DNA of 64,000 nt from assembly GCF_029227915.1 (NCBI RefSeq), contig NC_079879.1, positions 10,230,001-10,294,000 on the forward strand, in the 5' to 3' direction. How positions within the stretch are numbered: the first letter of the stretch is position 1; each line of letters begins with the position of its first letter. The notes below the pieces were generated by a model. The model ran no database searches and was not told where the DNA came from. It saw nothing but the letters and a program-made list of their open reading frames with translations. The DNA comes from Hydractinia symbiolongicarpus (taxonomy: Eukaryota; Cnidaria; Hydrozoa; Anthoathecata; Hydractiniidae). A program made the position numbers and the translations under genes. Below are positions 48,256 through 59,655 of this stretch, piece after piece.

Positions 48256-48875
48256 TGGTAAAAACATAATTAGGCGGCATGACCTAATTATTAGGCGAGT
48301 CGTTTAGTTAGGTAACGTGATGTAGTTTAATTAGGCTACCCGTAGTCTAACTAGGCGAACCAAAACTTTTTATTGTAAATACATCGAAATCACTGCGTTT
48401 CGCACTACAATTTTTATGTGAATTAAATCTGTCCACTTTGCAGATAATTTTGAACAATTTTGTCTTATTTGCATCGCGCATTGGTAACTTATGGCCCAAA
48501 CCTTGGGTGGCACTATTTGTTGTTTTAAATAATGGATTTCAGCCATTTACGCCGCAGGGAAAAATTAATATGGCGGACGAAAACGTCACCTAAATAGGTG
48601 ACACTTAACCTAATTAGGTTATATATTTCGTTTAAAATAATTCTTAGTGCAGTGAACATATCGAGGCACGAGTGACAATTTTGGAATCATGGTCACGTAG
48701 ACTATCCATTCTGAACAAAGATTTTTTGCGATTTTTTCTTAGGAATGTGTGAAAAGCCATTAAATATTGTAATGTCTTAACTAGGTTACATATGACCTAA
48801 GTATGGTACAATGAGTCGCCTAAATAGGGTGGTGTGCCCTCATTAGCATACTGTCGCCTAATTACGTGTTTACCA
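48256..48875. mobile_element. MITE with 24-bp terminal inverted repeats and internal TAATTAGGC motifs
   Basis: The left end (TGGTAAAAACATAATTAGGC) and the reverse complement of the right end (TGGTAAACACGTAATTAGGC) match at 18 of 20 positions and continue with GGCA/GACA. Inside, AATTAGG/CCTAATTA/ACCTAAATAGG variants recur at least eight times in both orientations. No transposase. No clear target duplication. Confidence 0.7.
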
Positions 48876-49850
48876 TGACTGTCTTTAATTATTTAAAGTA
48901 TATATGCAATTAAATGTTGATGATACAAATATTTTTTATTTTTTATTTTAAGCAAAACTTCAAAATAAATGACTTTTTGCTTGCAAGAATGAATGTCTCC
49001 ATTTAAATATATATCAGACAAATATAGCCGTTTTATGTGTTTTGGGACTCTAAATATGAGTTGGCTTCCAGTGCCCGGTGGAAGCCAACTTACAGTGCCC
49101 CCTAGAACTCTGTTGTTTTGGCAACTTCGCTCATTGATTGTCAATAAAATCTAAAAACCTTCCACTATGCCTAAGCTCCCCCACTTTGGAAATTGTGGCG
49201 CCGCTCCTGCAATAGATCAGATGGAAAATTTCACTTTGGCAGAGGAAGAGAGCCTTCACGTCGAACTTTGATTATGTCAGCAATGACCCTTGATATTTAC
49301 ATGAAGGAATCAAAAATTTATTTACTTGTTGTGTCATGATGTATAGCGTAGAACTCTGAACGGTCATCAAGAAAATGTATTAAACTGTGTGTTTTGATGA
49401 ACGGTTGAAGATATATTGAAGTTTGAGGTGTCATCAACCCATCCATTCTGAAACAGTCAATAAACAAGCTTTGAAACATAGGTCCAATTTTGGTCTGAAT
49501 ATATTTAGCCCAAAACTTTTATGTGCAATGCAATGGCTTTACTAACCATAATTAGGATTTTAATATCAATCTTATGTATTTAATGTCGGCAAACAGATGA
49601 AAAAGTCATAAACAGACAGGCAATTGGGTAAACACAGTCTTCATATTATTTACTTGCTGAAAAATCCACTTAGGCAAGCAGGAGAAAAATTAAGAGGAGA
49701 ACCATTACTTAAATTTTGACGACCTCTACAAGTACCCATTGTCAATACGCAAAAAGAAATTTTTTCAGAAATTTTTTCATCTGTTGCCTCAAGAGTTGCA
49801 TGTACACATTTTTTTTAATAAGAAACCCAGGTATAAGAAACCCAAAAAGT
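48876..49850. other. Intergenic stretch with dispersed-repeat copy
   Basis: No gene. About 49340-49700 shares phrases (ATCAAGAAAATGTA, CATCCATTCTGAAACAG, AAAAATCCACTTAGGCA) with the avidin spacers and 43480-43630. An inverted pair, GGCTTCCAGTGCCCGGTGGAAGCC, lies at about 49063-49086. Confidence 0.5.
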
Positions 49851-51185
49851 TATCACCATCATCATTCTCAGCTTAACGTCCAATTTCCATGCTAGCGTGT
49901 TAGATCTAAACTTAACTTCCTCTATATCAAGTCTCTTCTTACAACCTCCTGCCAAGTCTTTCTCAATCTGCCTCTGGGCTTTGCCCCAGGAACTATCAAG
50001 TCTCTACACTTTCTTACTCAATTATCCTTTTCCATTCTTTCCAAGTGGCCCAGCCAATTCAATCTTCTTATCTGGATAACATCTTTAATTCTATGGATAC
50101 TTAGCCTGCTTCTTAGCTCATCTGAACTCTTTCTGTCTCTCAGACTGGCGTTACACATCCACCTAACCATCCTCATATCATTCCTTTCTAAACGGTCAAG
50201 ATCTTCCTGCTTCACTGCCCATGTCTCACTACCGTACAACATAACACTTCTTACACAGGCCTCATACAACCTACCTTTTAACTCAATTGAGAAGACTCTG
50301 CTAGTCAACAAAGGAAGTAACTCTCTGAACTTTTTCCAAGCAGAACCTATCCTGTAAATAACACTTCTTCTAACACCTCCTTTACTGCCCAACATATCAC
50401 CTAAGTAACAGAAGTTCTCAACTATCTACAACGAGCCACTGTTGTTCATCATTGAAGCTGGATATAATTCATTCTCTATAATCTCACCTTTGCAACGCTT
50501 ACATACAAACTGAAAGTCAGCTCTTAACCTTCCACCAATACTACTGCACTTCTTATGTACCCAATGCTTGCAAGTCTGACAAAAAATACTACCAACTACC
50601 AACTTGAGTTACTACCAACCCCTTTCCTACAAAATCCACAAGGCCACTTTCCAACTACAAGGTCACACTTGGCTGCAATGCTACTAATCATGACTTTAGA
50701 CTTTGCTGTGTTCACCCTTAGCCCTTTATCTTCTAGTCCTTTCTTCCACTTCTCAAACTTTTCAACTAATTCTTCCATCGACTCTGCTATGAGAACCAAA
50801 TCATCTCCATACAATAACTCCCATAGACAACCTGTTCTGAACTCCATTGACAGCGCTTCTAAGACTAGAACAAACAAAAAAGGACTAAGTAGAGAACCCT
50901 GATGTACACCAACATTTCCACTAAACTCATCACTAAGTAAATCCTTAATCCTGACACGACTTCTAGCATTGCTTTACATAGACTGTACCATCGTAACTAG
51001 CCACTCATCCACACCTAATTTTCTCATAGCTTACCAAATAACTTTATGTGGCACTCTATCAAAATCTTTCTCTAAATCTGCCAAAACAAAATAGAGATTC
51101 TTTCTCTTTCCTAAATACTTTTCCTGTAGCTGTCTGAGTAAAAATCTTGCATCTGTAGTGCCACACCCTGAAACAAAACAAAATT
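49851..51185 (-). pseudogene. RTE-like LINE fragment, reverse transcriptase
   Basis: Minus-strand fragments in order: GCGTTDARFLLRQLQEKYLG, ADLEKDFDRVPHKVIW (RT catalytic Asp block), VRIKDLLSDEFSGNVGVHQG, LYGDDLVLIAESMEELVEKF (the catalytic YxDD box, here YGDD), LRVNTAKSKVM, and at the C-terminus LYGSETWAVKQEDLDRLE with RRLNWLGHLERM. Frameshifts and stops (for example at 51033 and 50980) break it. The 3' end carries a short (ATC)n tail at 49851-49866, typical of RTE-type LINEs. The 5' half with the endonuclease is absent: 5' truncated. Confidence 0.8.
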
Positions 51186-52103
51186 GTTCTAATTGTAAAA
51201 AGTCAAAATTTTTAAGGCCTGAATAGACGGAACAATTTTGCAGATCAATTTTTAAAATAAATATTGAACTAAAATTTATCTAAAATTGTTGGTATATATC
51301 ATTAAAAAATAATAGAACGATAATACTCATGACGTAAAAACACAAATCAATATTCGATGTAATAGTGATGTAATATGTAATTGATGTAATAAAATCAAAC
51401 TGGTTTGATTTTATTTGATCAATTTTTCATCAAAGCAATATTATTTCAAAGAAAACCACCATCTGCTCACTTCCTTTATGCATGTTAAACAGAGTTAATA
51501 GTGGTGCAGAGAAACGCGACTTGAAATTATGTCAGATAATTTTTTATTACCAAGTAAGTTTAGATCGTATCAAAATCCACCAATTTTAGTTTGTTTAGAA
51601 TTGTATTATATGCTCCCCTTTCATTTCTGTAATAGAGTTTCACCCGACAGCTCCTTTTATTCTAACTTTTATTTAATGTGAAAGAATAAAACTGCTTGGT
51701 AAGATTAGGGAGCAAAAATTGTTTCTTCTTCATTGCCGCTTATGCCTGATGTTATGATATATGTTATATTATACAAAAATATTAAATCAATTTAAGAATT
51801 GAACAATTATTGACCTAAAATTTTTACGTGTATTTTTTCAAAAATATTCAAACAAATAATATTTTTCGAAAATCGATTTACAAACTGGAAACAGGAGCAG
51901 GCTGAGAAAATCTCCAATACTAACAATTGAGCACACCTGTATGTCACGTAAAATAAATACACAATGTGTTCTATTTTCGCAATGCAACAAACAATCAATT
52001 TGAAAGAGATATCAATATGGTAAAAAAAATTAAATGTAATTTTAAAAAATTTTGTTAATGATTTTTTAATATTGTTTAGGAAATAATATTAATAATTCAA
52101 AAA
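51186..52103. other. Region upstream of the UBXN11-like gene
   Basis: AT-rich, no exon recognised. It ends with a TTTAG acceptor-like site at 52076-52080, 24 bases before the UBXN11-like start codon. Confidence 0.5.
52060..52080 (+). promoter_or_regulatory. 3' splice acceptor just upstream of the UBXN11-like start codon
   Basis: A T-rich run ending TTGTTTAG at 52080, 24 bases before the ATG at 52104. Either a 5'-UTR intron end or a spliced-leader trans-splice site; a similar arrangement precedes the transporter. Confidence 0.35.
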
Positions 52104-55100
52104 ATGAGTTCACCTTTAAGCAATTTGCAGAAGGGAAAGAAGACACCCTTTACTTCTGGGTAAACATATATACACAAAATTTTTAATTCAAGTTAGCATA
52201 CTTTAATATAGCATATAACAATACTTTTTTAAACCATTATAGGTCCCGTGCAGCTCCATTTAAACAAATACACAAACCAGGTATTGAGAATTTCATTTTT
52301 GCAATTTTGTGTTTAAGAATCATTTCAGTATTTGGTGATATTTTACATTTTTTTCTGTTAAAATTACAGAAATTGATGTGCTGAACCAACTGATGGCCAA
52401 TAATGATCATAATACAAAGAAGACATGTGAGTTTAATTTTAACACAATACAAAACATGAAAAGTGAATCATATTTTAAAGTTGATTACTTATCATAGCAT
52501 TTGTAGTATAGTAGCAGTTTTTAAACTTCTGGATTTTTTAAAGGAGCTTATGCCAGTTGTTTCAATTCTCTAAACGTTTCTTACAGCTAACTAATTTTAG
52601 CAATGCAAGAAAAATTAGGCAAGAATTTGTTCTTAAATCCTTCTTAATCACTAGTTTACTTTACATTTTTTTGCTAAAAAAGTCTATCATCATGAGACAA
52701 CCTGTTAGATTAAAAATCTACAAAAGTAAACTAAAAAAAAGTAAAGTAAAAAAAGAAGCAATGCAAAAAGAAGATGTACACTAATGTACACTACTATATA
52801 TACATGGATAATTCTGCAATTTTTAAGAAAAAAATAATAACAATTAAAGTATTTATTTTCCAATATTGATTTTGAAAACTTAAAATAAATATTTTGACTT
52901 ATTATAGTCAATTTTAGTATAGTCAAATTATGGACTGTGTTATAAGCAAAATTTTTGTGAAATGCTACATGACGAGAATGGCTGCTTATAAGTAAATTAT
53001 GTAACATACATAAATAGTTTCAACCTGGCGTCTTTCTATAATCCATAGATCATGTAAATGTACACATGCAAATAGCTTTTTGACTTTTTTCTAGTTACGC
53101 ACACCAAACAAAAACAATGTTAAAATATAATACTATAAACTTTTTACTTTCACTCACGGTAGAATTAAAGCCTAAAAAATAACTAAAGTGGTAGGCAATC
53201 AATTAAGTAAAAAATAAACAGCACAGCTAAAATGATTTCAGGTGTGTGTGGAGGTGTGTGATTGCATATGCTAATATAAGAAGACTGTTGTTCTGTGGCT
53301 AAATGTTTTTCGATTTTCTGTACACGCTTAAAACTATGTTCACCTTTTTAGCAATATAGTAGGGGTATACTTCAGGGAAATGCTCTACTTCTGATGTATT
53401 TCACTTTAGCAAATGTGTCAGCTAAAAGTGCAGGTTTAATGACCTCTATGGTTAATAGATTATCAGCAGTTGAAAAAAAGCTTTTAGAGTATGAAAATAT
53501 TGTTAAAGAAAAGGTATATATGATTTATTTTATTGATCTTTTTTTGTTACAACTTGTCAACAAAGCAATCATGATCCACTGTAATTATTTTGTTTCACTC
53601 TATGTCTGTGGCTTATTCCTAATAGGTTTCTAATATAATACTATGACACCTGTGGTAATAGTAATAAAGTAAAATGTATGTACTACAATAACTTGAAATA
53701 CTATAAAAACTATTTTACATCAAACAATATTAACTGAGCTACACAAATCACTCAGCACAATATAAAAAATCAAAGTTGCATTGGGTTAAACTTCTTAATA
53801 AAAGCCATAAGTTTAAAGTACAAGGGCATTTGTAGTTTCTGTAATGACCATTTGTCCACCACTTAGAAAATGACCCAGCTTTTGGATAGGTATTATAAAA
53901 ATCTTTATCCTGCCTGATCAAATTTATATTTAGAACGATTCAGACAGAATCAAAAATATGAAATACTCTATAATAGAAATTTCTTTCGTTTTTTTTTGAA
54001 TTTCATCTTATTTAAATAATTCAGGCAACAAAAGAAAAGATGTAATAAAAAAAATTGACCAAATTTTGTGACCTAAATTTTGCTTTGGTAAGTCATTATA
54101 GTTAATAGTATAATAGGCTTTAATAGACAAAAATTATCCCACCAAATGAAAAAGCATGCTGAAGATTACAGTTATTTTTGACACAATTATTTATATATAT
54201 ATTTTGTTGTTGACAAAAATTGTGTCGAACACAAGGTAACTTTAAGGTTTTGATTTTTCGTCACAAACACCAAATTTGTTTTTATTTTTGGCAAAAGGTT
54301 ACATTACTGGCATAAAAAGCTTGCTAAAAAATGTCAGTAATAATTTTGAATTTTTTGACAGAGTTGACGTAATTTAAACTATTCTCAGCACTGCTGCTAG
54401 TTTAATGGTGCTGAAATAAAGCTAGCGGTAACAATAATGGTCTAGCACTATATGTAAAACATGATAATGAGATGTTTTACACAAATGCATAGACCAACAG
54501 TAAAATGGTGGTTTTATTTGCAATGTTTTACTTAGACTGAAAACATTGTTTTTCCTGCCATCTTCACTCTAATGAAAAGGTATTTAAGCAAACTTGAAGG
54601 TATTTTTTATTTTTTAACAGGATAAACGAATACGTGTTTTAGAAGAGAAATGTCAAATCTACAAAAAAGCGCAAGGTGCAAAAATGTTATTTGCTTTACA
54701 CGCTCCCTATTGGCTGACTTCAGTTGATTTTGAAGAATTGATTATTTTTTAGGTTATGAATGTGATCAAGTTGCAGAACTGGAGAGAAAATGTCACAAAC
54801 TACAAAACCAAATTCACAGTATGGAGGTGTGTAAATATTTTAAAGCCATAACAAATAAGAGTAATCTGCAACCTGAAACAACCACAGAAATATTTTTGTA
54901 TGTTGTTACAGCTATAGGAAATTGAAGATTACTTAAAGGAATTAATTTTCGGGGGATTAATTTTTGCGTTTTTCGCAGATTTTTGCAAAAACGCGAAAAT
55001 ATTATTCGCTGGAAAAGTCTAAATACCCCTGATCCGCGAAATAAGTTCCTGCAAAATTTCAAAATCGGCCTGATCTGCGAAAATTTCTCGATATTTTTTA

Positions 55101-58100
55101 AAAAAAAATTGATACAAAATACAACGATATAAATTTTTTTATAATCCATCCATTACAATTTTATTTATTTATTATTTTGGAAGTTGATAGGAAAGATATA
55201 AAGCTAATTTATCTACAATTTATATGCAATATCATTCATTTTTCTTCTATTCTTTCTTTATAGTCATCTGAAAATTACAAACCGCAAAAATAAATTTCTG
55301 CAAAATTTCCAAATCGTTGGACCTGAAACTTACCACAAGTGTTGGCTAGGCATTTATAAACAATTTGAGGAAAAAAAAGTGATGACGTCAGCTTTTTCGG
55401 TAGTGACGTCCTCAAATTCAGTGACATAGAGAAAAAAAGCTCGAACTTTGAATTTTGTTAATTGTTGTATAATTGCAATGAATTTAGTAACAATAATAAT
55501 AGAATCAAAAAATAATATAACAATATAAACTAAGAAGTGACATAGGGCTTTAAAAAGCATGCAAAACAATTTTTTTAGTAACAAGCATTTTTTTAAAATT
55601 CAACTCAATATAAAAAAGTGTTGTCATGGCAACACTTCGGCATAATTCCCCAAAAATTTCTTTTTAGAAATTAAAGCTAAATAAAAGTTAGGAAAAGTCA
55701 CAAAATTTGTAGGTGTAACTATAAACACATAAAAAGTTATTAAAAAAGGTTTAGGAGGGGGGGGGCTGAATCACCCCCTCCCCCCCAGCACGAATAAGGT
55801 TACGGTATTATTCTGAACCTTCTAGCTCTTTTGTTAAATACTATTAAACCTATGCTAGTAATACAGAGGAAAAAAATTTTTCAACATTTCTGGGAGTTTT
55901 GGTGAAAAAAGTCATAAAAAACTTAACCTGATTTCGGTTATTGTTGAAATAACAAAATAAATATTTGTATTTTAAAGCTATACTGAAGAGAAATGGTTAC
56001 TCTAAATAAATATTGAGATTCATTTTTACTTTCTATTACAGGATTTTCTTGAGGATTATGGGATGATATGGATTGGAACTAATAACAGTAGTGACAACGA
56101 AGATGAAAAGGAACGTGAAGATGAAATGTCCCAATTCTTGACTGAGCCCAAATCTTTGTGGAATCCTGGTAGCTGCATTATTACCATTTTGCTCAATCTT
56201 TTGTAATTAGAAACGCTATTTTACAACAACTTTTTTTTCAATCTTTAGATCTATCTATTAGTCATCCTAAATGCTTTCATATGGACTATGATTTAGTATT
56301 AAAAAACATACAAGAATTGAATTTAATAGCTGGGGAAGGTGAACATTTTGTAAAGCATACAAAGGATGGTGCAAGACTTGAGGTGAGTAAGCATCAGTTA
56401 CTATTAACGGTGTCGTGTCTGTTCCCGAGCTAACATGCGTTATCTGATATGGCTAATAAATTTAATTTAAGTTATACTAGACGGTGCTCTTTTTCATAAA
56501 AACGACAACAAACATAAACAAACAGCCCCATGCAAAGTTTCCCAGATATACATAATGTAATGCAATGTACTACCGTAATTCCTCAAATTAGCGTCGCGGC
56601 GCTAATTAAATTTTATGAATATAGATGTGGCGCTTATTAGAGGGCGGCGTTTATTTCAAAGTTTGGAAGTTTTAGTTTTTGAAGGTTTAGGGAACAATAA
56701 AATGTCACAAAAAAGACAATTCCGTTTACTTTTTCAGTATTTATTTCTGAAATACAAATCCATGGAATGAATCAGACCAGATCAGACACCAAGATCATCG
56801 TCGCTATCGCCATCATGATCAATCAGATGAAATGGCTCGCACGCATCTTTGACATCTAAATAAAAATCTGTTCAAAGGGGTTCTCTTGTGAATCCTCATC
56901 GAAAATTAATTTGCAAAGCTTCCTTTAACCTGGCGTCTTCGTTCGGACAAGCTCCTTTTTTTGAAGCAGCGAATCAATATGTTTTCACTGTCATCAATCT
57001 CTAAGTTTAGGGCGCATGTTTGAAAGAATTAATAATTAGCTCTTTAGACACTTTGTTCCATGCTTCAAGAACCCATTCAACAATTGGTGTACTGGTGAAT
57101 TCCAGAGCTCAGCCACGTATCGTATTCGGATATCAAATGAGCTTTAAATGGTTTGTTCCAAGATACGTCAGGAGCTTGAATAAAAGACTTTTAAAATTCC
57201 TTTATGAAGAACTGGGGAAAAAGAAAAAAGAAATATTCTTTTCTTGAACTAAATGTTGAAGATTTTGTTGATAAGAAAAGAGTAGAAATTAAATAATCAA
57301 GTGCGGCGCTAATTAGAGGGCGGCGCTTATTACGAACTATTAACTTCAGGTGTGGCGCTTATTGGGGGCGGCGTTAAGCAAAGGGCGGCGCTAATTAGAG
57401 GAAATACGGTACATTCTTTTTACAAACAGCATTTTAAATATTTTTTGCAAATCGATAGCTTTTAAAAAAATGCACAAGATCAATCAACCTTTGCAGAACT
57501 TGATTTTGGAAATAGGATCAATGACAGTAGAAAATATTAAAAAAATTTAAGGTCAATGTCACTACCTTCAGAAGGCTTTTTTTTAAATTAAAAAAAGACA
57601 TTGTTTATCAATATCAAATTATTTATGGATTCAATCAGTTTTTTTAATATTTTAAAACATTATGCTAATTTTTTATATTTCAGTTAAAGGAACCCATACC
57701 TCTAACACTTTACGCAAATGGTATATACATGTTTGGAGGCCCATTCAGACCATTTGAAGATCTTACAACACAGGTTGAACCAGCTAATCATTTTCTTGTG
57801 TTATTTCTTTCTTTTGCTTTAATTGAATTGAAGAATTAAAAAAAAAAGTTGCAACTCAAGTGTTAACAATGGCAATGTTTTAGGAATGTATGCAGGATAT
57901 TATGGATGGTTACTTTCCAACTGAATTGCAAAAATCATATCCTGAAGGTGTCCCATTTAAGGTAGCTAATTAATGTATGACATCTTTTCCTACTGATTCT
58001 AAGAAAAAAGATCTTTAGCAGAGTTAAAGTTCTTTTTCCTACCAACTTGATTTGTCTTTTGTAATGTAATTGGCATTTATGAATCGCTTTGGGATTTGCA

Positions 58101-59233
58101 AATTTATACTCTTCCAGCCAGCCTAGAATGTGTTTTAATGTTGCGTTTTATTCAGAAAAGTTGATTGATATTATGCCAGTCTAATTCTTAAATTTTCTAA
58201 TTTGAATTTTGATACCTGTTTAGGTTAAAGACAAAAGAAATATATATTTTAAAGACCAAAGACTTGAAAGAATATTTCCTGGTCAAGGTCATGCCCTGTC
58301 GCCTGACAAAGGACACACGGCTCTTTCCGTATCAACCAACGCAGATAACTATATTGACAATAAAACAGAAACGAGTAACCAAGGTATGCTTAAAGACCAA
58401 ATTCTTTTTAAATTGTTCGCATCTCAACTGTAGAATTTTCAAACACTACTTAAAACTACTTGGATTTTTTTTATTACAATCTTGTTTTTCTTTTTTTTTT
58501 CTCAACTTTATTCAATATGTACATTCTCTGATTGAAAAACAACTATTTATGTTCGTTGATTCCATTTTAGGTTATCGACAATCAGTAGATAAATTTTTAT
58601 CAAATCTTCCCTCATCTGTTATTAAAAGTGGTAAGATTGTAGACATTCGGGATGGATTAAGGGAAACTTTACAGGTAATAGACATTGAGATCTAGTTATA
58701 TGAATAGATTTTTAGGTAGTTTTTCGTGTTTATAGATATCTCTTTTTTTAGGGCAATCCGATCTGTAAAAATGACGTTATCATATGCGAAACTGAAGCTG
58801 TAGAAGAAATGAAACTTAGGTAGGATTAATGATTTTTTTGGTTTGTTTTTCTTATAATTTCAGGAGGCTAAATAAATGTAGTTGTTTTAATAATAGGATG
58901 ACTTCATCGAGACAAAGCCGCCCATCAACTGCGATTAGCATTACGACCCTAAGAATTAAATCCGAAACTGGGAGTCAGGTATTGTTTTTAATGGAGTTAG
59001 TTATTTACATTTCTTTCATCTCCTGGCGGTGTTAATGACCAAATTAAGTCAATTTAAGACATCCTTGAAATTGGATTACTTGAAGAGCAAAATATATTTT
59101 TTAGGATTTTACTTTTGCAGATAAAAAAGAAAAAGGCTCTTTCCTGAGTGACAGCCCCAAGGTGATGTTTTACATAAAAAGGGTTTTTTTTTTGGCGACA
59201 AGAAAAAATTGGGACATTAGCTTTCGTAAATAA
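52104..59233 (+). CDS. UBXN11: UBXN11-like protein with coiled coil and SEP domain; UBX domain truncated
   Basis: Exons: 52104-52159, 52243-52280, 52370-52426, 53410-53513, 54621-54675, 54753-54826, 56042-56168, 56249-56382, 57684-57773, 57884-57961, 58224-58383, 58571-58674, 58752-58819, 58897-58978, 59105-59233; all phases agree, 451 aa. UBXN11 (socius) proteins carry a coiled coil, a SEP domain and a UBX domain, the last two being p97/VCP-cofactor modules; human UBXN11 has been linked to Rnd GTPases. Seen: coiled coil in exons 4-6, DFLEDYGMIWIG (exon 7), SEP domain in exons 9-11 (LTLYANGIYMFGGPFRPFED, then YFPTELQKSYPEGVPF), VIKSGKIVDIRDGLRETLQ (exon 12), and TTLRIKSETGSQ, the first strand of UBX (exon 14). 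After that the ubiquitin-like fold does not continue. Exon 15 reads a short charged tail to a stop at 59233. Confidence 0.85.
54936..55325. repeat. Possible element with TTTTCGCG/GCAAAAA motifs in UBXN11 intron 6
   Basis: The left edge (AATTAATTTTCGGGGGATTA, then ATTTTTGCG) and the right edge (CCGCAAAAATAAATTTCTGC) are roughly inverted. TTTCGCAGATTTTTGC / CTGCGAAAATTTC motifs repeat between them. Probably a decayed MITE; ends not exact. Confidence 0.4.
55753..55788. repeat. G-run/C-run inverted repeat
   Basis: GGAGGGGGGGGGCTGAATCA followed by CCCCCTCCCCCCC. A near-perfect G/C hairpin in UBXN11 intron 6, possibly able to form a quadruplex; also prone to assembly error. Confidence 0.7.
56571..57412 (-). 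mobile_element. Decayed pogo/Tigger-type DNA transposon in UBXN11 intron 8
   Basis: The inverted ends CCGTAATTCCTCAAATTAGC and (reverse complement) CCGTATTTCCTCTAATTAGC are flanked by TA on each side, the Tc1/mariner target. Near the ends GGCGGCGCTAATTA-like motifs repeat. The minus strand keeps the C-terminal end of a Tigger-like transposase in two frames: APDVSWNKPFKAHLISEYDT, then TPIVEWVLEAWNKVSKELI. The catalytic part is missing, so the copy is dead. Confidence 0.75.
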
Positions 59234-59655
59234 AGATGTGCAATATTTCTATTATCATTTTTAAATATTTTTAATATTCCATTTTTTAATTATCGTTGGA
59301 TTTTCACCAAAATTAAAATTATGACTAAACTCATAGCAAAAATCCTTAATAAAAACGGCTAAAAATAAGATAACCTGCAAAATCAATATGGTATCAGTTT
59401 TGCTGTTAACCGTTAGTGTATACCTATACACTAACGGTTATGTTAAGATCTTAAAATTGACCGTTTGGAAAAGCTACAAAAAACTTTTATTTCTAATAAA
59501 AATATTTCGCTGTGACTCAGGTTCACAAAATTTAATACCTTTTAGATATTCTACTATTTTTTATCTGTGTATTACAAAATCCTAGTTTAAAATATATACA
59601 ATAGGGAGACAAAATGAGTAGTTAAATCCTTAAATTGAATCTAAATTGAGAGTCT
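59234..59655. other. Gap between convergent UBXN11-like and HSP70 genes
   Basis: Holds both 3' UTRs. It contains a perfect palindrome at 59407-59440. No UBX-domain coding sequence was found here, though it is where the missing domain would be expected. Confidence 0.6.
59407..59440. repeat. Perfect palindrome, 16-bp arms with 2-base spacer
   Basis: TAACCGTTAGTGTATA (59407-59422), CC, TATACACTAACGGTTA (59425-59440). It could form an RNA hairpin in either 3' UTR or act as a transcription stop between convergent genes. Confidence 0.95.

Noticed and set aside
49897-50902. Plus-strand frames of 60-115 codons
   Set aside because: Antisense to the RTE-like reverse transcriptase relic.
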